64,000 bases of DNA from Aphidius gifuensis (Eukaryota > Arthropoda > Insecta > Hymenoptera > Braconidae). How positions within the stretch are numbered: the first letter of the stretch is position 1; every line of letters begins with the position of its first letter. The stretch is taken from the NCBI RefSeq assembly GCF_014905175.1, contig NC_057788.1, forward strand, positions 22,042,154 to 22,106,153, written 5' to 3'. Position numbers and translations under genes: made by a program. Of this stretch, positions 26,312 to 35,510 are shown piece after piece. The notes beneath the pieces are model-generated. The model made no database searches, was not told the DNA's origin, and saw nothing but the letters and a program-made list of their open reading frames with translations.

Positions 26312-26421
26312 CTAGGCACACTTTAATTGTGCCTCGGAAATTCTGGGTGGCACGTGCCTAGCGTATTCAGAACACTTGGGGACACCCGTTGAGGGCCAAG
26401 TGCTTTTTTTTTTTTTTTTTT
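26312..26421. other. Cluster of nested hairpins followed by an 18-T run
   Basis: Three inverted repeats lie side by side. AGGCACA (26,314-26,320) pairs with TGTGCCT (26,328-26,334) across a 7-base loop. CTAGGCAC (26,312-26,319) pairs alternatively with GTGCCTAG (26,354-26,361), which overlaps the palindrome GGCACGTGCC (26,349-26,358, containing an E-box CACGTG). CACTTGG (26,373-26,379) pairs with CCAAGTG (26,396-26,402). T-residues run from 26,404 to 26,421. The layout resembles a small structured RNA with a pol III-type T-run, or the end of a degraded element. No coding frame is present. Confidence 0.45.
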
Positions 26422-28320
26422 CGTTTACCTTTACATATGTATACTTTACCTACCGACCTACCTACCTACCCCATACGCATTCATCCCCCAAGTGACATTT
26501 TTTTTCCTCTAGTAAATTGTACGGAAGAATGTAAAACAACTAAAAAAATAATTTAGCCTGTTTTATTTACTTTTTTTTTTGTTTACATGTGTTAAATTAA
26601 ATTTTATGACTATTATTTTTTTTTTTTTAACTTTTTTTTCTCTTATTTGGGTATAGAATACAAAAGCTTTTAATTATTGTCCTTTAAAAAAAGCCTAATT
26701 TTATTTTCTTACTAGAATTTTAGTTTTATAAAATAAAATTCTTTTTATTCAAAACTTTGGTCAACAAATTAGATGAAATGTATATTTATCAAAATGTTTA
26801 CTTTTCTGGATACTAGTGAATTTTTTTGTGCTCTATTTTTGGCACATCTTGAGAATTATTTTTGACATAATTATTGACCATGCAATCAATCGTGTTTAGA
26901 TCTATACAAGATACATGCATGCGACATGTATATTTATGTAAAATAAAGTTTTGTTTGTCTATTTAAATTTACGATTTAAGTTTTTATTCAAAAAGTTCCT
27001 TAAAAAAAATGTAAGGCTTTAAATGACCAGTAAAAACACCATCGTGGTTACAATATCATGACAATAAATTCAAATGCTTTTTAAGAAGCTTAATGTTAAA
27101 TTCCATTGTTTGAACATTTATTTAAAATTATGGTCGTTTTATATCTGTCTTACCTACAATTTTTTTAATTGAAATAATTTTTTTTTCGCTTATACTTTTT
27201 ATCCTGTGAACTAATCATTAGCCAATTTAAAAAAAAACATTCCCAACATTGTCGGTAAAGAAAAATCATCCGTAGCATGGACAGAAACCCACCGGTCTTC
27301 ATATCTCAGCCTTTAGTGACATCTGTAGTAGTTATTGGTATTAATTTTTATCAATATATCAACGCGAAATTTATAAATGAGCTTTTTTTAAAAAAATAAA
27401 TATAGTACCTTTAATTAACAAATGATTATTTGATTGGTTTTTTTTTTTTTTAAATATTTATATTCTAAGGTTTTCAGAAATTACAAATTTCAAATTTGAA
27501 AATATTATTTTTCATTAGAAATATTTATTAATAACTATTTGAAAAATCAAAATATATAATTATTAACAATTTTTTAATATTAGAAATTAGAAATAGATTG
27601 TAGCAACAATGTACATACAAAAAACTTAACAAACTTAACAAATGTTGCAAAAGAAAAAGAAAAAAACATTAATATTCATCAAAAGATGCAAAATATTTTT
27701 TTATTTATACAAGAGATGAAATAAAATTGCTATGAAAAAGTTAAAAACAAAGACAAGGTTAAGAAAATGAGATCTTACACATTCGTATGACATTTGGTAT
27801 GTAACGAAAATTAATGATCAACCGTCCGAGATTCTGCAGATGCTCCAGTTCGTAATCTAATAGACGGTAAAGTTAGTGTTAGTAAACCCCTGCTGCGTTT
27901 TTTCTAATTTATTATAACTGTGCCTTTACTTTGTTACCACCCTTGCCTATAAACATGTACGCATTTAACTGCAACAATAATAAACAACACAAAATTTATT
28001 TCAACACTAATTTAATGCATAATTGTCTCCCTACTTTTATACATAACAAGAAAAACCTACTGAAGATGAATTTATAATCAAAAAATTTACAAATTAAAAT
28101 TTATGTTACTGTTATTTTATTTTACTTTGAGATTGAACAAAAAAGTTTTAAATTTGTGGGAAATAATGTGGCTTTTAATGCAAACTTAATCATAAAAAAA
28201 AATAAAAAAAAACCCCTGGACTGTTTTTTTTTTTTTTTATTTTCAAAACTAATTCATCAATACATGGAAAAATTAAAAAATATTATTCTTTCATTTTGAA
28301 TTATAAATCTTATAAATCGT
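26422..28320. other. Mostly AT-rich non-coding stretch
   Basis: A (CCTA)n run occurs at about 26,448-26,470, and a balanced patch near 27,240-27,330. No gene is supported. Confidence 0.55.
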
Positions 28321-28321
28321 A

Positions 28322-28480
28322 GAAAATTATACTGAAGATATTGATCACTAGTATTTTAAAATCAATTTTTTTCGTGTCATTGATGTTGTCTATTCTCAAT
28401 TTGTTTCTTTCGCAGATCCAAGAAAAAGTATTATCATTAAAACCTACAAAAAAATTCAAAATAAATATTGATTACGTTAG
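28322..28480. repeat. Dispersed repeat, copy 1
   Basis: This segment aligns by eye with 31,228-31,430. Shared words in the same order include AGAAAATTATA, AAGATATTGA, AAAATYAATTTT, TGTCATTG, ATTGATGTTGTC, ATCCAAG, AACCTACA and AAAATAAATATTGAT. The copy at 31,228 has short insertions. The plus frame at 28,341-28,595 (84 codons, hydrophobic) covers copy 1 but is broken in copy 2, so the homology is not kept as protein. Confidence 0.5.
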
Positions 28481-29265
28481 TTTGCTTGCCTATACAACAT
28501 TACTAGATTTTTTATCATTTCAATATCTTTTTATTCATCAGATGTGTCTTGGATATAGTAACGTGCTGCTCGGTAGTTTGATAATTTTTTTTTAAAAATA
28601 CGTTCAGTTATTACACAACATTTGCTTAGTAATATCATAATTATATATAAAATAGTATTTAGTTTATGCTGTAAAATATCTAGTTGACAATTGATAATCA
28701 ATCTATAACCTATGATTCCACACAACATAATAAAACTTATGCTACTCATATTTGATAACGACTGTAGCTAGATGGAGCTGGATGGAGGTACTGAAAATCA
28801 TGTAAATGTATATGATAGTTTTAATTTATCAAACATAATTTTTAATGTCTATTGATTTATTAAATTAAAAGATATTATAATTATTTTGAACATCTTTATT
28901 TTTAGAGTCGTTTTATATTCAAAAGATTAGTTCAAGATTATTTGATCTGAAAATAAATAATTCACATTAATAAATTATTTGAATCGATAACTTTTGAGTA
29001 TTTTTTTCTTAATAATTAAAGGCTAATTAAAAAGCTTCAAAGATTAATAAATTGATTTTTATATTAATACATAATAAATGAGATTTCAGTTGCTTTTTCT
29101 TTTTTTTTGATGTTTGATTGTTTGAAATTGGAATTCTGTCATATTCTGTAATACTAAAAGTAGAGATTAATAATATATAAATTTTGTCAAAAATGATTGG
29201 TTGAAAATTAAAGCTCTAAAAAAAGTAAAAAAATTATAAGATCAAATTGCTTTACAGATAGGTTG
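28481..29265. other. AT-rich non-coding stretch
   Basis: Weak further similarity to 31,600-31,720 is visible (TTTTAAAATAC, GTTCGATTGTAATA-type words and TATTTAGTTTA), so the dispersed duplication may extend this far. No gene is supported. Confidence 0.45.
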
Positions 29266-29580
29266 AATATTATACTCAAGTTTGGTTCAAGTTTCAAAGT
29301 AAAATACCCCCTTTTATCTGAGAATTCTCTATTACTGTGACTCGATGCTTAGATTTGAAGAGGGTCGAGCTAGAAAGTTTTTCCATTTTTATCCAGTCAT
29401 CGCGTTGGGTTTGTACTTTGCCTTCCTCTTCTTTCCCATGAACAATGAGTGCCACGCCCCAACAATCGTTCGAAACTTAAATCGTCTTCGTCTGACTATC
29501 TAGTGGTTTCATCCGTGGTAATAATCGCCGGAAGGCTACGACGCAATTCGTGACGATACCGCGTGGTTATTGTAAAATTA
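29266..29580. other. GC-richer island 15
   Basis: Balanced composition with several CpG dinucleotides near 29,460-29,570. All frames are interrupted. No family is recognised. Confidence 0.45.
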
Positions 29581-31227
29581 TACACGTTGAAAAAGCTTGA
29601 AAAATAATTTTTTTTTTTTCTTCAATCTCTATTTTATAATCTACTATTCTGTCTTTCGATTATTGTTGAAACTCAAAAAACTTCCAAGTAAAATCTGCAT
29701 TACTATTTACACTAGGAAAAAATTTCTTTGCTTGAGAAACTTTCGTAATGTCAAAACCAGATTTATATTGAAAAATTGAATCAATTTATCAATCGATTGA
29801 AATAAAAAAAAAAAGAAATGATTGAGATACTTTTTATTATATACTGCAGTCTGTAAAAAAACAACAAGTATAAATCAGAAGACGTCGTTGATACTGTACA
29901 ACTAACATTGAAGGGATAAAATTAATTTAGGGATTTTACGAATAATTCCAAATGGTTAAACTGATGTGTCAAGAATTTTCCACTCGATCGAATGTCTTTC
30001 TATGCTATTTTGTATTGATCACCCCATTTGAAGACTTATCTTCCAAGCCTATTTTCGTAGATGCTTGTTTTAACACATTTTCTTTACTTATATATATCCA
30101 ACAAAATCAATCGTCATTATCGTAACCACTCTGTCAATCTCATGCTTTTTTAATTCTCTTTCTCTCTTTTGTAATTTATCTTTAAAAATTTATCACTGTT
30201 TTGCAAGGCGACAACAGCTGATAGCAAGAGCAAAACAAGGTTAGATCGAAAACGTATGGCCTTCTTAACTGCTCATTCAAGCGTCTTGGGGTCCAACTTT
30301 TGACCACGGTCAAGATATCTTGTCCCTTATTCAAAATTATTGGAAATCAACTATCACAAACAACACTTGTATTTATACACATTGCCCTATATAAAAATTA
30401 TCATATGATTTTAAATTATAAAATAAATTAATATAATAATTTTGAATGTGTACAAATTTAAGATATCGTTGATGAAAGTTTTGATAATCAAATATGTTTT
30501 CTCCCTTGTAACAGCTTTTCCTTAGTTTTCATTTTAGAAGAAAAAAAGTTTTTTGTCTTATTGAGCAATCTAGAAAATCGTTTTTACAACAAAGTAATTT
30601 TAAGGGATAAAGAGAAGATTATAAAAACAATAATATAATTGCTCAATTGAATTTATTATTATCATTAAATACCAATTATGTAAATTATGTTTTTTTGTTT
30701 TTAATTTATTGACGTTTAATTTTTTTTTTTTTTAAATAAATTTATTTTTAATTATATTAACAAACACAAAAATGATAATTCAAATTTATTACGAATAAGG
30801 TGGATGATAATGTAGATCAGATAAATATACATATACCATTGATGTAAACTGTATGTGTTCTTGCATACATTACGAAAAAATCAAAACAATCTGCTCGGTT
30901 TATATATCAACACCCCATGTGTGACGAGTATATACTTTGGTTTACAACTTTGTGAAATACTTGTGTCTGTGTGAGTCGAAACAATCACCTTCAAACTCTA
31001 TATTCGCTTGTTCTTTTTTTTTCTCTTTACTATACTAAACTTAATTTAAAAACAAATAATTTTTCTTGAATTTTCTTTTATTTATAAAATTACAATTCAT
31101 CAAGTACAATACATATAAAAATTGAACACTATTTTTCATTCATTTAATTAAATTGTATATAATATATAGTAAGTATTTTTTATTCTAAGTTAATCGTACT
31201 AATAAATATATAAAATTTATGACTCAA
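29581..31227. other. AT-rich stretch with one small island
   Basis: A patch at about 30,200-30,330 is GC-richer and carries TTGACCACGGTCAA (30,300-30,313), an everted palindrome with 6-base arms that resembles the one at 12,775. The rest is AT-rich. No gene is supported. Confidence 0.5.
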
Positions 31228-31430
31228 AGAAAATTATAACAAAGATATTGACTACCATCTTTTGTATTTTTAAAATTAATTTTCTTTTGTGTCATTGCTC
31301 CATTGATGTTGTCCAGTCACAATTCACGAAATCTGATTTTTTTTCATAATCCAAGTTGACGTATCATCAACCTACAGAAAAAAATAAATAAAAAATGATT
31401 AGAAAATTAAAATAAATATTGATCACTTTA
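31228..31430. repeat. Dispersed repeat, copy 2
   Basis: This is the partner of 28,322-28,480, in the same orientation 2.9 kb away. It differs by several short insertions, for example an extra CTCCATTG near 31,298. It is diverged, so the duplication is old. No open frame is conserved. Confidence 0.5.
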
Positions 31431-31919
31431 TGTCAAGTCTTTTTATATGATAAAAAAAAAACTAAACGAAATACTTGTTTAATAAATGATGATTGTAAAC
31501 ATGTTTAGATTTTATTACATGAAAAAATTATGATTTTTAAATCATTCAATTTATTTTGATATAAATAGTTAATTTGATTGTAATAAGTTCCCCTGACGTT
31601 ATGCTCAGTTTTCCTATTTTGTTAATAGTAAATCGTAAAACATGATTTTGGATTTTTTTTAAAATACAGTTCGATTGTAATATATATTTAGTTTACTATA
31701 TAACGTTTCATATCATTCATTGTATAGAAGCATCCCCAGAGCTTTTATCAGCTGTCAAACATGAGCGTGCGTGTTGCCATATACACATGTGCATACTCAA
31801 AGTATACAACGTGTTTAAGGTTGTCAAAGAAAATTGTTTTTTTTTTTTTTTTTTTTTGAATTAAAACAGAAACTATTCATTTTTATAAAATTGTTCGAGA
31901 ATCATGACACTATTTAAAT
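31431..31919. other. AT-rich non-coding stretch
   Basis: A balanced patch lies at about 31,725-31,825, followed by a T-run of about 20 at 31,838-31,857. No gene is supported. Confidence 0.55.
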
Positions 31920-32088
31920 GAAAAAATAAATAAATAATAATGATCAAATTTGATGGCCATTTATTTATTTAATAATTAATTAATTAAATTATTTATTAAT
32001 TTTTTCGTTTGTTAATTAATTAACTCATTTGATGATTTATTTATTTTTTTATTCTTTTATTTATTTATTTATTTATTTATTTAATTTA
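31920..32088. repeat. AT palindrome plus TTTA microsatellite
   Basis: Arms of about 27 bp at 31,920-31,948 and 32,028-32,052 (AATAAATAAAT...ATCAAA words) are reverse-complementary around a centre of TTAATTAATTAA repeats. Directly after this lies a TTTA tetranucleotide repeat of about seven units at 32,055-32,083. The structure could extrude as a cruciform. Confidence 0.55.
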
Positions 32089-32846
32089 GTAGCCCAGCTG
32101 CTTATGTTTCCATTTTTCAATCATTTTTTATTATTATTATTAACTTTGTTTATTTAACAATACATTATTTATTAGTTAATAAAATGGGAAATTGTTAAAC
32201 CAAAAAACTAAGTACAGATCAATCCAAAATAAAGTCATAATCAGACAAAAATTTACATCAATAAATAAGTCTATAGAGGTAATGTCGGCACATACGTATG
32301 TTATACTACTGAAAAGTAATACTTGTGGTAGAAAAATAAAATAAACATACATCCTCATGTTCTATTCACTTAATTTAAATATTTTTAAAAGTGATAAAAT
32401 GTAATTATGTTTTATGAATTTATCCGTCGTGATTATTGTCAATATTTGATATCAATATTATAATATATTCATGACATATATTGAGTGCGTATATGCATTC
32501 TTCGGACATATTCATACCGAGATTGTATTTGTATTGGCCATCAATCAAAATGATTCATTATACTTGTTAATTAATATAAAATACTTTTTATTGCTTTTAA
32601 ATTGTTTAACAATTTTTCTAATAATTGTTTAAACAATTTAAAGAGTTAATACAAATTAAAAAAACAATAGGAAGTTGAATAAACAATTAAATGAATGATA
32701 TAGAGTGTAAAATTATTTTTATAAATATGAATACTTTTGAATATTAAAAATTAATAAAAATATAAAAGCTTCAATGAATATTTGCAAAAAAAATTACTCT
32801 AACACGTAAGCATATTTTTCATTTTAAATCATTATTATTATTGCAG
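32089..32846. other. AT-rich stretch upstream of exon-like segment 2
   Basis: It contains the 16-bp palindrome AATTGTTTAAACAATT at 32,623-32,638. It ends in TTATTATTATTGCAG, a good 3' splice site. The minus opening 32,176-32,358 has no family. Confidence 0.5.
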
Positions 32847-32918
32847 ATGATATGGATTTCAATGAGAGCAGCAGCAGATGACATCAATCAAGAAATCCCA
32901 TCATCAACTACAGTAAGG
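32847..32918 (+). other. Exon-like segment 2 (72 bp), paralogue of 13,393-13,432
   Basis: A 72-bp segment lies between an acceptor (TTATTGCAG) and the donor GTGAGTTT. It is open in the frame starting at its first base (24 codons, beginning Met-Ile-Trp and ending Ser-Ser-Thr-Thr-Val-Arg), while the other two frames contain stops. The last 18 bases match segment 1 at 16 positions, and the intron start (GTGAGTTTA, then TTCTGTCAAAT) also matches. The multiple-of-three length fits a cassette or alternative exon. Host gene and product are unknown. Confidence 0.4.
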
Positions 32919-33460
32919 GTGAGTTTACCAATTTTTTTATTTATTTTCATAACCAAAGTCTTTTTTTATCTTTACTAAATATGCTTTCTGTCAAATTTTT
33001 AAATCATAAATAACCGTTTAATTGTATAACTATATCTGGAACGACATTGATAATCGTAATATCGATTGAGCTCAATTTTCAACTCTCAACTGAGATTGAG
33101 GGTCGACGATCGACATGACTTCCCACTTGGGTCATTGAATATTGATGTTATTTATATAATTATAATTAATAAAAAAAAAGTTGAAAGATCATTTTTTAAT
33201 AATTAAATTAATGAGGCAATTATTAAAGTAAGCTATGATAAATTTTCAAAAAAATATTACAACAAAATTTAAAGTTGAATAATTTTTTTGTTAAAATATT
33301 GTTGGGTAATAGATAATAATGTACGGACAATAGATGTTTTTTTTTATTCCAAATAATATATAGCAAAACATCAGTGATAAAAAATGATAAAAACTTTGTG
33401 AAAATTTTGTTTACTTAGCCGTCTGTTTTGTTTGAATATTTTTAAGTAAAAAAAAAAAAA
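32919..33460. other. Intron-like AT-rich stretch
   Basis: It follows the donor. A balanced patch near 33,060-33,130 includes GGTCGACGATCGACATG. No gene is supported. Confidence 0.5.
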
Positions 33461-34020
33461 GCTCAAAAAAGTCCGAGGGTTTGTAGGTGGTGCAGAACAG
33501 GCGATAGGAAGTTAGTAAATTATAAGATGAGTGGGGAGGTGTAAAAAAGTTCCCTTAGCTTAGCAGTCACAACTGGGGCGGCCATTTTCCCCGAGTTCTT
33601 AATATTTCCATGATGGCGGCTGGCTAAGCGTTGGTAGAGACTGAGTGCGAAAGTGGGCAATGTGGAAGTGGTGAAGGGGGAAATACTGTTTCATGGTAGT
33701 AAAATGAAATGGGGGGTTTTGAAAATAACAAAAGATAAAGAAGAAGAAGAAGAAGAACAAGAAGAAGAAGGAAGAGAAAAGGGGTTGAAATTAGAAAAGG
33801 AAAGATTTAAATATCAGTTCCCGAGGGGCGGACCAAGCTCGTTCGCTTTTACATTCCCACCCTTGGTCGTTTGTCCTTCACACTCTTCTTGAAAGAAAAC
33901 GAGAGAAAATTTCTCGCGCAGTTTTCCAACAAGCCCCGGTCACATGCATACACAAGAGCCAGGCAAAGCGGTGACTTTCACGACGTAATATCGATTCGTT
34001 TTTTGCTAGAGAAATAAAAG
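33461..34020. promoter_or_regulatory. Candidate regulatory island 16 with GCCAT and GAGAG words
   Basis: This is one of the longest GC-richer islands. It has GGGGCGGCCATTTTCC near 33,576 and ATGATGGCGGCTGGC near 33,609. Both contain GCCAT in one orientation, the core of Pho/YY1 sites. A purine tract of GAA repeats (33,736-33,780) and GAGAG words near 33,900 follow. The plus opening 33,653-33,892 starts at GTG, runs through the GAA repeats as poly-Glu and has no family, so it is not called as a gene. Use as a promoter, enhancer or Polycomb response element is speculation from motif content. Confidence 0.25.
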
Positions 34021-34400
34021 TTAGGGTTCCTTCTTACTTTGCATATATTTTATTTCATTTATTTTATTTTGTCTCGAGACAATTTCTTGAATATATAGCT
34101 TGAATTTATTATAAATATATATTCACCCAAAACAAAGAAACTTTGTTGAAAATAAATTCATTTAAATATATATTTTTATATTATTTTTCAATAAATTTAG
34201 TCGTTTATGAATATAAGAGGATTTCAAGTTTGCTTTGAACTCTGTAAAAAAAAAAAAAAAAAAAGATACACCCTTCATATTTCTAGTATATATATAACCA
34301 TACCTGAATAATATGTTATTATCTTTTTCTCACTTTATTCTACGTATATAATAATTTTTTTATTCTTTTTTTTCTTGGTTGTGCTTTACAAGCTTGAATT
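34021..34400. other. AT-rich non-coding stretch
   Basis: An A-run of about 18 bases occurs near 34,246-34,264. Nothing else is supported. Confidence 0.55.
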
Positions 34401-34620
34401 TTTTTTTAGTCGTTCAGACAGCTCGAGAAAGTTTCCCCTCGTTTATTTCACCCTACTATCTACTTCTTTTGCCCAGTTCTTATGTGCTTCATAAGACCCC
34501 TCCTTTATGTTATCCATCCATCCATCCATCTATCCATCCACCCATTGCAAATATCCCTCTTCTGTTTTTAGACAAGAAAATTTTAATAGAAATTTAAAAA
34601 TACTCATTGTGACTCTTATA
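34401..34620. repeat. Island 17 with a CATC microsatellite
   Basis: A tetranucleotide run of ATCC/CATC units spans about 34,512-34,545, with one CTAT interruption. The surrounding sequence is pyrimidine-rich. The plus opening 34,379-34,597 reads the repeat as His-Pro-Ser-Ile units and is not a gene. Confidence 0.5.
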
Positions 34621-35095
34621 TATATCACAAGCCAAGGCACCCTCATTAAATAAGTTTTTCTCATTCCAAAAAGAACAATATTACTGTTAATCAAATTCTT
34701 TATATGTACATATAAATGATTGTAATTATTTTTTTTTCTATAAAAACTAATTAACACGATTGTTATTAAATAATATTTTTTTTTCTCGCAAGCTCAATCT
34801 TATTTCAAAACAAAAAGAAAAATAATAATAATATTTTTGAGCTATGGTTATTATATTTTGGTCAATATATATATATTTTTTACTATATAAAGCTCTTATT
34901 TGTCCGGGCTTTTTCAAATATTGATTAAAGCTTGAGAAGAAAAAAATTAAATAAGAAAAAGTAGAGAAATAAGAAGACAAAATAATAATAATAATAGGGT
35001 GAATAAGTAGAAGGAAATATAATAACAAGGAATAGAAGAAGAAGAAGAAGATGAAGATGAAAAAATAATGACAAGAAAAAGGACAGTAGTAGAAG
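34621..35095. other. AT-rich stretch passing into a purine tract
   Basis: From about 34,925 to 35,110 the plus strand is almost entirely purines plus T, with GAA and AAT repeats (34,980-34,996 and 35,033-35,055). The long minus frame at 34,747-35,115 is the low-complexity translation of this tract. Confidence 0.55.
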
Positions 35096-35510
35096 GACGT
35101 TAGAAAGAATAGCATGAAGATGGCCGACGCTTATGCTAGAAGTTTGTGAGCGGTAGCTAGCCAAAGACCACCCCTCTTTTTTTACCCCACTAATATCCCC
35201 GCCGCTGTGGCAACGTGAATATATGTATATAGGACCGTGGGGTATATTGCCTGCGCGTATATAAAACTGCATGGCTGTTTGGTATGCTCAAAAGTGAAGG
35301 GGGTATTCAAAAGAAAAATGAGCGAAAACTAAAAGGAAGCTCAGATGAAAGCAGGGTGGGCGGGTTGATCTGTGCAGTAAAAAAAGGAGGGAGCAGAGGT
35401 AAGTCTTGAGCTAATGGTGTTGGTATCACATGCAAAGGGGAAAAACAGTTCTTATTGATTCAGAATACGCCCAGCTCACCCGTCTTTTTTCAGATGGTAG
35501 AATCATCATC
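35096..35510. other. GC-richer island 18
   Basis: It includes GAAGATGGCCGACGC near 35,116 (a GCCAT-type word), CCCCGCCGCTGTGGC near 35,197, and a purine-rich run near 35,290-35,400. The minus opening 34,925-35,272 overlaps the purine tract and has no family. Confidence 0.45.

Noticed and set aside
33653..33892. Plus frame with a poly-Glu stretch
   Set aside because: It starts at GTG, the Glu run is a GAA microsatellite, and no domain is recognisable.
34747..35272. Two long overlapping minus-strand frames
   Set aside because: Both come from the GAA/AAT purine tract and adjacent A-runs. The translations are Phe, Ser, Leu and Tyr low complexity.
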